From NCBI RefSeq assembly GCF_000263195.1, contig NC_018748.1, forward strand, positions 4,712,001 through 4,776,000: a stretch of 64,000 nucleotides of DNA. The letters are read 5' to 3'. The notes under the pieces were generated by a model that worked only from the letters and a program-made list of their open reading frames with translations, made no database searches and was not told the DNA's origin. The DNA is from Emticicia oligotrophica DSM 17448 (GTDB lineage: Bacteria > Bacteroidota > Bacteroidia > Cytophagales > Spirosomataceae). Numbering within the stretch: position 1 is the first letter of the stretch; every line of letters begins with the position of its first letter. Shown here in pieces: positions 23,685 through 31,992 of the stretch. The position numbers and the translations under genes are program-made.

Positions 23685-24464
23685 ATGGCTTCTGTGATTA
23701 TACGTTTTCTAAGCATATTATTTATAGTTAGTTCTCTAACAACTTTTGCTCAGCGAAAGGCCTCTACTCCTGCACCAAAGAAAACAATTGAAGATTACAA
23801 AATGCTTGCTTATGGAGCAACTACAAATACAAACTCAGGTCTTTTAGGAGGCTTTGTTGTTCGTCATTCAAGTGCTGTTGGTTCATTCAAAACTCATCCT
23901 TTACATCGCTACATTGCCGTAGAAGCCATTAATATTAAACATCCTAAAGAAAAATCAGAGCCAACAAGTATCGCTAATAGATTTATTTACGGTAAAACAA
24001 ACTACTTGTTTTCGGTGCGTCCGCAATATGGTAGAGAAATTGTATATTTTAAGAAAAATGGTGAAGATGGAATCGGAATTAGTCTAATCGTAGCAGGTGG
24101 TCCTTCAATTGGCATACAGAAACCTTATTATATTAAATATGACCGTACTGGTCGCGGCCAGATTGAGGTTGTTCAGTTTGACCCAAACATTCACAAAGAG
24201 CTAAATCGAATTCAAGGTTCTGCCGGAATTTTACAAGATTTCTTCAAAGGGATGAAAATGAATCCGGGTGCTCATGTAAAAGTAGCGGCAAATATTGATA
24301 TGAATACTTTTGGTAATAGTCTTACAGGATTTGAAATAGGTCTTACCGCTGAAGTTTTCGGAAAAACCCCTGAAATCATGTCAAGTCAACTTACAAGAAA
24401 TTCAAAATTTTACACTTCTGGTTTTCTAACGGTCTATTTCGGCAATAGAAAACAAAAAAAATAA
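23685..24464 (+). CDS. Secreted protein of unknown function, beta-rich, possible outer-membrane barrel
   Basis: 259 aa. A signal peptide (hydrophobic to about residue 20, ending S-L-T-T-F-A-Q) is followed by a short Pro/Lys-rich stretch. The mature part has many alternating beta segments: G-L-L-G-G-F-V-V-R-H-S near residue 55, N-Y-L-F-S-V-R-P-Q-Y-G-R, G-I-S-L-I-V-A-G-G-P-S and a C-terminal strand G-F-L-T-V-Y-F-G-N-R. A terminal strand of this kind occurs in small outer-membrane barrels, but the fold is not certain. No specific family is recognised. It is a single gene upstream of lipA. Confidence 0.7.
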   Translation: MASVIIRFLSILFIVSSLTTFAQRKASTPAPKKTIEDYKMLAYGATTNTNSGLLGGFVVRHSSAVGSFKTHPLHRYIAVEAINIKHPKEKSEPTSIANRFIYGKTNYLFSVRPQYGREIVYFKKNGEDGIGISLIVAGGPSIGIQKPYYIKYDRTGRGQIEVVQFDPNIHKELNRIQGSAGILQDFFKGMKMNPGAHVKVAANIDMNTFGNSLTGFEIGLTAEVFGKTPEIMSSQLTRNSKFYTSGFLTVYFGNRKQKK

Positions 24465-24486
24465 ACCTTCAAAAGCCATAAAGCCT

Positions 24487-24494
24487 TACCTTTG
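24487..24494 (+). promoter_or_regulatory. Candidate -7 box for lipA
   Basis: TACCTTTG, identical to the -7 box of the tRNA-Asn promoter in this window, lies 73 nt before the lipA start. No TTG is clear at -33. Confidence 0.5.
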
Positions 24495-24498
24495 TATC

Positions 24499-24543
24499 AT
24501 GAAATTATTCTTGATTTCTGATTGTTGTATTTGTTTAGGTTAG
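24499..24543 (+). other. Possible 14-codon Cys-containing leader ORF ahead of lipA
   Basis: ATG at 24499 to TAG at 24541-24543 encodes M-K-L-F-L-I-S-D-C-C-I-C-L-G, with three Cys codons within four. It lies directly downstream of the candidate -7 box, so it would be leaderless or nearly so if that box is used. It ends 24 nt before lipA. It may be chance. Confidence 0.25.
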
Positions 24544-24567
24544 GTTTTAAACAATTCCTTTAAAATA

Positions 24568-25443
24568 ATGATAGAATTACCCGTTGTAAGTAGCGAACAA
24601 CGCACTCGAAGACCAGATTGGCTAAGAGTGAAGTTGCCTATTGGAGAAAATTTCAAAAAAGTAAGAAGCTTAGTTGACGAATACAAATTACATACGATTT
24701 GTCAGTCAGGAAATTGCCCCAATATGGGTGAATGTTGGGGAGAAGGAACTGCTACATTCATGATTTTGGGTAATGTATGTACACGTAGTTGTACATTTTG
24801 TGCTGTTGCAACTGGACGCCCAAATGAGTACGATGTTGACGAACCTCGTCGTGTAGCAGAAGCTATTCAATTAATGCAAGTAAAACATGCCGTAATTACT
24901 TCAGTTAATAGAGATGAATTGAAAGATAAAGGTGCCGAGATTTGGTATCAAACGGTAAAAACGGTAAAGGAAGTTTCTCCAAAAACCACGATAGAAACAT
25001 TAATACCTGATACAAAAAGTAATTGGGAAGCTCTCTATCGCATGATTTCGGCTGGACAAGAAGTAGTTTCACATAATATGGAAACGGTTGAACGTTTATA
25101 CAGAAATGTTCGACCACAAGCGAAATATGCACGTAGTTTAGAGCAAATTCGTCGCACGAAAGAATACGGTCAACGTACGAAGTCAGGAATTATGCTTGGT
25201 TTGGGCGAAACACAAGATGAAGTATTCAAAGCAATGGATGATTTAGCTGAAAATGGTTTGGATATTCTTACACTTGGGCAATACCTTCAACCTACTAAAA
25301 TGCACCACGAAGTAATTGAATTTATTCACCCCGATACATTTGCGATGTATAAAGAAGAGGGACTTCGTCGTGGACTTAAATATGTAGAATCTGGGCCTTT
25401 GGTTCGTTCAAGCTACCATGCTGAAAGACACGTTCACGTTTAA
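24568..25443 (+). CDS. lipA: Lipoyl synthase LipA
   Basis: 291 aa, normal length. Both iron-sulfur clusters are visible: the auxiliary-cluster motif C45-x4-C50-x5-C56 ([12 protein letters not shown]) and the radical-SAM motif C71-x3-C75-x2-C78 (C-T-R-S-C-T-F-C). The C-terminal R-S-S-Y-H-A-E motif supplies the Ser ligand of the auxiliary cluster. It inserts two sulfur atoms into octanoyl groups on lipoyl domains of 2-oxoacid dehydrogenases and the glycine cleavage system. No lipB is adjacent. A hairpin terminator follows. Confidence 0.97.
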   Translation: MIELPVVSSEQRTRRPDWLRVKLPIGENFKKVRSLVDEYKLHTICQSGNCPNMGECWGEGTATFMILGNVCTRSCTFCAVATGRPNEYDVDEPRRVAEAIQLMQVKHAVITSVNRDELKDKGAEIWYQTVKTVKEVSPKTTIETLIPDTKSNWEALYRMISAGQEVVSHNMETVERLYRNVRPQAKYARSLEQIRRTKEYGQRTKSGIMLGLGETQDEVFKAMDDLAENGLDILTLGQYLQPTKMHHEVIEFIHPDTFAMYKEEGLRRGLKYVESGPLVRSSYHAERHVHV

Positions 25444-25485
25444 AAGCTATTAATCGAAAAACATATTTCGACTAAAATTGTTCTT

Positions 25486-25518
25486 CCATAGGGTAAGCGA
25501 ATCAAACTTACCTTATGG
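25486..25518 (+). terminator. Terminator after lipA
   Basis: CCATAGGGTAAG (25486-25497) pairs with CTTACCTTATGG (25507-25518) with one G-U pair, followed by ATTTTTTATTTT. Confidence 0.85.
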
Positions 25519-25548
25519 ATTTTTTATTTTCAGTAAAAACTAAGTAAA

Positions 25549-26712
25549 GTGAAAGAAAATAATTGGGATTTTATTATCTGCGGTGGAGGTATGTCAGGAC
25601 TTTCACTAGCTTATTATTTACAAAAAAGCCAATTAGGTCATTCTTCAATATTAATAATTGAACCTCAAGAGAAGTTAAAAAATGACCGTACATGGGCTTT
25701 TTGGCAAGAAGAAAAAAGCCCTTTTGAAGATATTTTATTTAGAAAATGGGATGTAGTAAATTTTCGAAATGCTGATAATAAAATCCAAAAATTAGATATT
25801 GGTAATTATCAATATAAGCTGCTCAGAGGAATAGATTTCTATAATTTTATTCATAGCGAACTAAAAAAATCACCCAATATTCAATGTATTAAAGATACAG
25901 TAGCCAGTATTTCGGATACAGACCAATTTGCCATAGTAAATACCACTTCTGGACAAAACCACCAAGCCAAGTTTGTATTTGATAGCACCTACAAGCTAAA
26001 ACTTAACATTGAAAAAAATCATAACTTACTTCAACATTTCAAAGGCATTGTTATTCAAACACAAGAAGAAAAGTTTAATCCTGATTTACCAGAAATGATG
26101 GATTTTAGTGTTCAACAATACGATGAATGTAGATTTATGTATCTATTACCATTTGATAAAAACACTGCATTGGTTGAATATACGCTCTTCACAGAGACAC
26201 TTCTCGCAGAAAAAGAATATGACCTTGAATTAAAAAAATATATTACGGAGAAATTACAAATAACTAATTTTAAGATACTTGAAGAGGAATTCGGGGTAAT
26301 TCCAATGTCGGATGAAACCACAAATGAATTTCCAAGTAAACACGTGATTAGAATAGGTACGGCGGGCGGTTATACTAATCCTGCAACTGGCTACACCTTT
26401 AGAAATACCCAAAAAAGGCTACAATTACTTGTCAAACAACTAGAAAATACAGGAAAACCTCACATTAAGGATTCTTGGTTTCAGAAACGTTTTTTATTAT
26501 ACTCAAGTGTATTACTAAATGTTTTAGAACAAAAACGTCAACCCGCTGCTGAGGTTTTCGCTCGACTATACGAACGTAATGCTCCAGCCCAAATTTTCAA
26601 ATTTTTAGATTGCGAAACAAATCTTTGGGAAGAAATTAAGATTATGAATTCTACCAAGAAAATAAAATTTTTGGCCGCAGTTTTTGATGTTCTCCGAAGA
26701 AAATACATTTAA
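25549..26712 (+). CDS. crtY: Lycopene beta-cyclase, CrtY family
   Basis: 387 aa. A GTG start at 25549 is chosen because an in-frame stop lies 15 nt upstream and the only close ATG falls inside the dinucleotide-binding motif I-I-C-G-G-G-M-S-G-L-S-L-A. Other CrtY features are N-D-R-T-W-A-F-W, L-P-F-D-K-N-T-A-L-V-E-Y-T-L-F, the conserved F-G-V-I-P-M and G-T-A-G-G-Y-T-N-P-A-T-G-Y-T-F. It cyclises the ends of lycopene to beta-carotene with bound FAD, supporting a carotenoid-pigmented cell. No other carotenoid gene is in the window. It converges with the Lrp/AsnC gene 12 nt away. Confidence 0.9.
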   Translation: MKENNWDFIICGGGMSGLSLAYYLQKSQLGHSSILIIEPQEKLKNDRTWAFWQEEKSPFEDILFRKWDVVNFRNADNKIQKLDIGNYQYKLLRGIDFYNFIHSELKKSPNIQCIKDTVASISDTDQFAIVNTTSGQNHQAKFVFDSTYKLKLNIEKNHNLLQHFKGIVIQTQEEKFNPDLPEMMDFSVQQYDECRFMYLLPFDKNTALVEYTLFTETLLAEKEYDLELKKYITEKLQITNFKILEEEFGVIPMSDETTNEFPSKHVIRIGTAGGYTNPATGYTFRNTQKRLQLLVKQLENTGKPHIKDSWFQKRFLLYSSVLLNVLEQKRQPAAEVFARLYERNAPAQIFKFLDCETNLWEEIKIMNSTKKIKFLAAVFDVLRRKYI

Positions 26713-26724
26713 AATAATACACTT

Positions 26725-27180
26725 TCAATCAACCTGTATAATAGTTGAATACTTCACATCGTGTAAAACTACCGCACTGCTATGTACTTTAACTATTTGT
26801 ATCTCAGCGAGTTGCTTTAAAAAGCTATCATATTCTTTGATATCTTTTACAATAACCTTGAGTTGATAATCGACCAGACCAGCCAAATGATAACATTCTA
26901 AAACTTGAGGCATTGATTTTACAATTTTCTCGAAATTTTCAATATTTTCTTTGGTATAAATGGGCATTGAAACATTGCAAAAAACTACTTGTCCCTTCCC
27001 TACCCTCTCTGGATTTAGCAATGCTACGTAAGCATCAATAACGCCTTCTTTTTCTAAACGTTTGATTCGTTCAAAAACAGGTGAAGTTGTCAAATTTAAT
27101 TCTTCAGCCAACTCCTTAATGGTAAGTTTAGCGTTCTTTTGTAATAAGTCTAGTATTTGTTTATCTACAATGTCCAGCAT
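26725..27180 (-). CDS. Lrp/AsnC-family transcriptional regulator
   Basis: 151 aa. Residues 1-60 are the winged helix-turn-helix (I-L-D-L-L-Q-K-N-A-K-L-T-I-K-E-L-A, then T-T-S-P-V-F-E-R-I-K-R-L-E-K-E-G-V-I). Residues about 65-150 are the RAM/AsnC effector domain (Y-H-L-A-G-L-V-D-Y-Q-L-K-V). Such proteins form multimers that sense amino acids. It is divergent from the D-amino-acid operon (150-nt gap), the usual arrangement for a local Lrp-type regulator, so control of that operon is likely but not proven. Confidence 0.93.
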   Translation of the reverse strand: MLDIVDKQILDLLQKNAKLTIKELAEELNLTTSPVFERIKRLEKEGVIDAYVALLNPERVGKGQVVFCNVSMPIYTKENIENFEKIVKSMPQVLECYHLAGLVDYQLKVIVKDIKEYDSFLKQLAEIQIVKVHSSAVVLHDVKYSTIIQVD

Positions 27181-27330
27181 ATTTTGCTTAAAAGGTTAAA
27201 CTAATTTACCTGAAAAAGAATATTTTCCTTAAAATTAATAATTAATCAGATTTATATTACACGAATTTCAAAATTTAAAGAACAAAATTTAACTTTATAT
27301 AAATTTCTTAGCATTTATCCCTTCTAACTT

Positions 27331-29871
27331 ATGCGAAGTTTCTTGTCTTTGGTATTGTTTTTTTACTCATACATGAGCTTTTCTCAGTTGAATGTTCAAC
27401 AAGTTGAGAAAGTCAATTCAATGCTAACACAACTTCATTCACAAGCCATGTTCAATGGCGTAGTTTTGATGGCTAATGAAGGCGAACCAATCTATGAAAA
27501 AGCATTTGGGATAGGAAATATTCAAACAAACGAGGCACTTACACTTAATTCATCCTTCAATTTGGCATCTATTTCTAAGCAATTTGTTGCCATGATGAGC
27601 ATGATTTTGAAAGAACAAGGCAAAATTCAGTTTGATGATAAAGTTAAAAAGTATATCAGTACATTTCCTTATGATAAAATAACCATCCGACAATTACTGA
27701 CTCACACTTCGGGTTTACCTGAATATTTCGACTTAGCAACTCGATATAACAATACACTCGATACACTTAATAATGAAAAATTAGTAAACCTGATTGCAAA
27801 TCTCAAACCTGAACTGGAATTTGAACCAGGTAATCAATGGGAATATTGTAATACAGGGTATGTCATTTTAGCGACAATCATAGAAAAAGCCTCAGGAATG
27901 GACATTGAGGATTTTTTCGATAAATATATTACCCAACCACTTCATCTTACAGACACCTTTGTTTATTACTTAAACATGAAAAGCCCGTTGAGCAATAAAA
28001 CTCGACGGGTTTACGGGTTTCAAAGACAAAATGGTAAAAACAAACCCAACGACCTCATGAGATTTGATGGCGTAGTGGGTGATGGCAATATTTATTCTTC
28101 AGCAAAAGATTTATTGATTTGGGAACAAGCATTATATAAGGCACAGTTAGTGAGCAAGGCAACTCTTCAAGAAGCTTTCAGGCCTGTTAAACTTAAGAAT
28201 GGCCAAACTTATAATTATGGTTTTGGTTGGGAAATTGATAAAAATGAAAAAGTCTTAAGCCATACAGGCAGTTGGGTCGGATTTGAAAATTATATCGAAC
28301 GAAATATTGAGTCAAAAACTACGATAATTATACTTAGCAATTCTACAAATGACACTGCTATTGACCTAATAAACAGCATTGTATCTAACCAAAAAGTAAA
28401 AATTCCACAAACACAAATCATTAAAAACATCCAACTCATTGATGGCACTGGGACAGTTGCTCGTAAGGCAGATGTAAGGTTTATTGATGATAAAATTTGG
28501 GAAATTGGCGACCTAAATGCTTTTGAAAACGAACCCAATACTGATGGAAAAGGCTTAGTTTTAGCCCCCGGATTTATTGATTCTCATAGCCATCATTTTA
28601 GTGGACTCAACAAAGTTCCCGAAGCAATTCCAGCAGTTAGTCAAGGAATCACCACGATTGTCATTGGGCAAGATGGAGGTAGCTACCCAATGGATACGCT
28701 CAAAAAATTCTTCAAAAAACGGCCAATAGCTATCAATATTGCCTCTTATACGGGCCATTCTACCTTAAGAAGTGAAGTAATGGGTGCTAAAAGTCTTTAT
28801 CGAACGGCCAAAGAATCGGAAGTTGAACAAATGAAAACCATACTCAAAAAAGAATTAGAAAAAGGTTCTTTAGGATTAGCTACTGGTTTAGAATACGAAT
28901 CAGCTTTTTTCTCAAATCGAGATGAGGTTTTGCAATTAGCTCAGGTTGTGGCAGAAAATGATGGAAGATATATGAGTCATATTCGTAGTGAGGATATCAA
29001 TTTAGATGATGCCATTGATGAAATCATTGAAATTGGCCGAGAAACAAAAATACCTGTTCAAATTTCACATATAAAGATTGCGAAAAAAGACCAATGGGGA
29101 AAATCACCTGAATTGCTTGTTCGCCTACAAAAAGCTCGTGCAGAAGGAATCAACATTACGGCAGATTGTTATCCTTATGACTTCTGGAATTCTACTCTTA
29201 GAGTTCTTTTCCCAAACCGAGACTACACTAATTTGTCAAGTGCAGAATTTGCAGTTAATCAACTTTTTGACCCTGAAAAATCGGTTTTGGTTAGATTCGC
29301 CCCAAATAAATCTTATGCAGGAAAAACCATTACTGCCATTGCCCACGAACGCGGAGAAAAACCAGCTCAAACGCTGATGAATTTAATTGCTATTGCGGCT
29401 GAATTTGAAGAAAAAAATCCCGACTATAATGAGGGAATTGAAGCGGTTATGGGAAAATCAATGGACGAAACTGATGTATCGAATTTCTTACTTTGGCCAC
29501 ATACAAATATTTGTTCTGATGGCTCACCAAGTGGGCATCCTCGTGGGCATGGTACTTTCACTAGAATTTTAGGCAGATATGTTCGTGAACAAAAATTAAT
29601 GTCTTTAGAAACAGCCATTTATAAAATGACTGGGCTTTCGGCCGAAAACCTCGGCATTAATGATAGAGGGATAATTTCAGTTGGAAACTATGCAGATTTA
29701 GTGCTTTTCAATCCTGAAACTATTATTGATAAAGCTGACATTAATAACGGCAAAGCCCTTTCAATAGGTATTGAAAAAGTTTGGGTAAATGGGCAAGTGG
29801 TTTACCAAAATCAAAAATCAACTGGAAATTATCCTGGAGTATTAATAAAGAAACAAAGTAAAGATGAATAA
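27331..29871 (+). CDS. Secreted fusion: S12 serine hydrolase (beta-lactamase fold) plus N-acyl-D-amino-acid deacylase
   Basis: 846 aa with a signal peptide (ending near residue 19), so probably periplasmic. Residues about 25-345 are a class-C beta-lactamase/S12 domain: S80-I-S-K83 (SxxK), Y172-C-N (YxN) and H311-T-G (KTG-like). Residues about 355-846 are an amidohydrolase of the D-aminoacylase type: G-F-I-D-S-H-S-H-H metal site, S-H-I-R-S-E-D, Q-I-S-H-I-K and the C-terminal S-D-G-S-P-S-G-H-P-R-G-H-G-T-F. At the place where D-aminoacylases carry a bridging Cys the sequence reads I-G-Q-D-G-G, so the metal site may differ. It likely cuts D-residue-containing peptides and releases free D-amino acids from N-acyl forms. 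It overlaps the next gene by 8 nt. Confidence 0.88.
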   Translation: MRSFLSLVLFFYSYMSFSQLNVQQVEKVNSMLTQLHSQAMFNGVVLMANEGEPIYEKAFGIGNIQTNEALTLNSSFNLASISKQFVAMMSMILKEQGKIQFDDKVKKYISTFPYDKITIRQLLTHTSGLPEYFDLATRYNNTLDTLNNEKLVNLIANLKPELEFEPGNQWEYCNTGYVILATIIEKASGMDIEDFFDKYITQPLHLTDTFVYYLNMKSPLSNKTRRVYGFQRQNGKNKPNDLMRFDGVVGDGNIYSSAKDLLIWEQALYKAQLVSKATLQEAFRPVKLKNGQTYNYGFGWEIDKNEKVLSHTGSWVGFENYIERNIESKTTIIILSNSTNDTAIDLINSIVSNQKVKIPQTQIIKNIQLIDGTGTVARKADVRFIDDKIWEIGDLNAFENEPNTDGKGLVLAPGFIDSHSHHFSGLNKVPEAIPAVSQGITTIVIGQDGGSYPMDTLKKFFKKRPIAINIASYTGHSTLRSEVMGAKSLYRTAKESEVEQMKTILKKELEKGSLGLATGLEYESAFFSNRDEVLQLAQVVAENDGRYMSHIRSEDINLDDAIDEIIEIGRETKIPVQISHIKIAKKDQWGKSPELLVRLQKARAEGINITADCYPYDFWNSTLRVLFPNRDYTNLSSAEFAVNQLFDPEKSVLVRFAPNKSYAGKTITAIAHERGEKPAQTLMNLIAIAAEFEEKNPDYNEGIEAVMGKSMDETDVSNFLLWPHTNICSDGSPSGHPRGHGTFTRILGRYVREQKLMSLETAIYKMTGLSAENLGINDRGIISVGNYADLVLFNPETIIDKADINNGKALSIGIEKVWVNGQVVYQNQKSTGNYPGVLIKKQSKDE

Positions 29872-30907
29872 AGCAGTCATTCTCACCAACGGAATTTTAC
29901 AAAAGGCAGATGCCAAAACTGCACATGGACTTATCAGAGGGACAGAAAGATATAACATCATTGGGGTAATTGATTCACACGAAACAGCAGGGGAAGATGC
30001 AGGTGAACTATTGGATGGAAATCATAGAAATATACCTGTCTTTGCTAACTTTAATGATGCTAAAAATGCTCTAAATGAAATAAACTTCTTAATAATTGGG
30101 ATAGCCACAGTTGGAGGAGTTTTACCAACTGAAATGCTCGAAATTATCAAAGAAGCTATTGAAAATGGCATCTCAATTGTCAACGGTTTACATGAATATC
30201 TTTCTGAAAAACCAGAGATTATGGATTTGGCAGATGCTAACCAAATAAAACTTATTGATATAAGAAAGCCCAAAACTCGTAAAGATTTGCATTTTTGGAC
30301 GGGTGATATTTACCAAGTTCAAGCGAAAATTATTGCAGTAATTGGTATGGATTGTGCCATGGGCAAACGAACTACTGCTCGAATGCTTCGACAAGCTTGT
30401 GAAAAAAAAGGTTTAAATGCACAAATGATTTATACCGGACAAACTGGCTGGCTTCAAGGGGGTAAATATGGTTTTATATTCGACTCAACACTTAATGATT
30501 TTGTTTCTGGAGAATTGGAACATGCCATTCTTAGTTGTTGGCGAGATACTAAGCCCGATTTCATTTTTCTTGAAGGACAATCGTCATTGAGGAATCCAAG
30601 TGGGCCTTGTGGACTAGAATTATTAATTTCTGGTAATGCTAAGCACGTAGTTTTATTACATGCTCCTAAAAGAAAATATTTCGATGATGAACCACATTGG
30701 GGAGAAATTCCAAGTGTGGAGTCTGAAATTGAAATCATTGAAAAATTAGGTTCTAAAGTTATTGCAGTGGCCCTAAATACCGAAAAGTGCACTAATGAAG
30801 AGGCTTTCGAGTATCAAACTTATTATGAAAAAAAATTAAAAATACCCGTACTTTTACCTATTCAAGAGGGTGTAGAAAAACTACTTCCAATTCTTACGAC
30901 ATTATAG
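29864..30907 (+). CDS. dgcN: DUF1611-family protein, DgcN-like D-glutamate N-acetyltransferase
   Basis: 347 aa. N-terminal Rossmann-like domain (A-V-I-L-T-N-G-I-L-Q, then A-K-T-A-H-G-L-I-R-G), then a P-loop domain whose loop reads G-M-D-C-A-M-G-K-R-T-T-A near residue 160, with Y-T-G-Q-T-G-W-L and F-L-E-G-Q-S-S-L-R-N-P-S-G. This is the DUF1611 layout, for which DgcN, a D-glutamate N-acetyltransferase acting with DgcA, is the characterised example. The start overlaps the fusion enzyme by 8 nt, and a DgcA-like gene follows after 3 nt, which strongly supports this assignment over other DUF1611 roles. Confidence 0.8.
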   Translation: MNKAVILTNGILQKADAKTAHGLIRGTERYNIIGVIDSHETAGEDAGELLDGNHRNIPVFANFNDAKNALNEINFLIIGIATVGGVLPTEMLEIIKEAIENGISIVNGLHEYLSEKPEIMDLADANQIKLIDIRKPKTRKDLHFWTGDIYQVQAKIIAVIGMDCAMGKRTTARMLRQACEKKGLNAQMIYTGQTGWLQGGKYGFIFDSTLNDFVSGELEHAILSCWRDTKPDFIFLEGQSSLRNPSGPCGLELLISGNAKHVVLLHAPKRKYFDDEPHWGEIPSVESEIEIIEKLGSKVIAVALNTEKCTNEEAFEYQTYYEKKLKIPVLLPIQEGVEKLLPILTTL

Positions 30908-30910
30908 GCT

Positions 30911-31981
30911 ATGAAAATAAAATCAATTAGACCTTTTTTAAGAAAGTTAGCTCTCAAAAAGCCTTACACAATTGCTTACAGCACCTTTTCAGATGTTGAG
31001 CTTGTTTTTTTAGAAATTGAGCTTGAAAATGGTATCATTGGTTTCGGTTCGGCAAGCCCTGCGGAAGAAGTAATTGGTGAAAATTCACAACAAACACTTA
31101 TAAATCTTCAAACCGAATTTGTACAAAATCTAGTTGGACGTGACATTCGTCATTTTCAACAAATCATTTTTGATACACAACAGTATTTTCCCAATTTAGC
31201 AGGTACACAAGCAGCCGTTGATTTAGCCTTGCATGATGCTTTCTGTAAATATTTAGGCATAAATGTGGTAGATTTTTATGGACAAAAAATCAAAGCTCTG
31301 CCTACTTCCGTGACCATTGGGATAATGAATGTCATTGATACCCTTGAAGAAGCTAAAAATTACTTTGATTTAGGATTTAAGATACTTAAAGTAAAGACGG
31401 GAATTAGTGTTGAAGAAGATATCGAACGCCTTATTCGTTTACATGAGATTTATCAAAATAAACTCAAAATCAGAGTTGATGCTAATCAAGGCTATAATTT
31501 AGAGGAATTAAAAAAATTTATGTCGGCTACTCAAAAACTTAGTTTGGAGCTAATCGAACAACCTCTACCGGTTGGTAATGAATCAGAATTTTATGCCTTA
31601 ACACCAAGCGAATGTAAAATTTTAGCAGCCGATGAATCATTAAAAAATGCACACTCAGCTCTTACATTTGGAGGTATTTTTCAACCCTTCGGCATTTATA
31701 ATATCAAACTAATGAAATGTGGTGGAATTTTACCAGCATTAGAAATAGCCAATATTGCCAAACAAGCCAATATTGCACTTTTTTGGGGCTGCAATGATGA
31801 AAGTATAGCTAGTATCGCGGCGGCTCTTCATGTAGCATATTCTTGCCCAAACACTCAATTCATTGACCTTGATGGTAGTTTCGATTTAGCGGAAGATTTA
31901 GTTACAGGAGGGTTTTCTTTAGAAAATGGATACTTAAAAGTCAATTCCAAAGCAGGTTTTGGATTTGAAAAAATTGTATAA
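30911..31981 (+). CDS. dgcA: Enolase-superfamily epimerase: DgcA-like N-acetyl-D-glutamate racemase or dipeptide epimerase
   Basis: 356 aa, muconate-lactonizing subgroup. K-V-K-T-G provides the KxK base. The metal ligands appear in R-V-D-A-N-Q-G-Y, E-L-I-E-Q-P-L-P and A-A-D-E-S-L, and the opposite base in Y-N-I-K-L-M-K-C-G-G. By sequence it is hard to separate L-Ala-D/L-Glu dipeptide epimerase from DgcA, which racemises N-acetyl-D-Glu to N-acetyl-L-Glu. The adjacent DgcN-like gene favours DgcA. The gene starts 3 nt after dgcN and ends 11 nt before the permease. Confidence 0.85.
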   Translation: MKIKSIRPFLRKLALKKPYTIAYSTFSDVELVFLEIELENGIIGFGSASPAEEVIGENSQQTLINLQTEFVQNLVGRDIRHFQQIIFDTQQYFPNLAGTQAAVDLALHDAFCKYLGINVVDFYGQKIKALPTSVTIGIMNVIDTLEEAKNYFDLGFKILKVKTGISVEEDIERLIRLHEIYQNKLKIRVDANQGYNLEELKKFMSATQKLSLELIEQPLPVGNESEFYALTPSECKILAADESLKNAHSALTFGGIFQPFGIYNIKLMKCGGILPALEIANIAKQANIALFWGCNDESIASIAAALHVAYSCPNTQFIDLDGSFDLAEDLVTGGFSLENGYLKVNSKAGFGFEKIV

Positions 31982-31992
31982 ACATTCTTAAT

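Noticed and set aside
29078-29377. 99-codon plus-strand frame inside the fusion enzyme gene
   Set aside because: Out of frame with a well-supported domain and without its own signal or family features.
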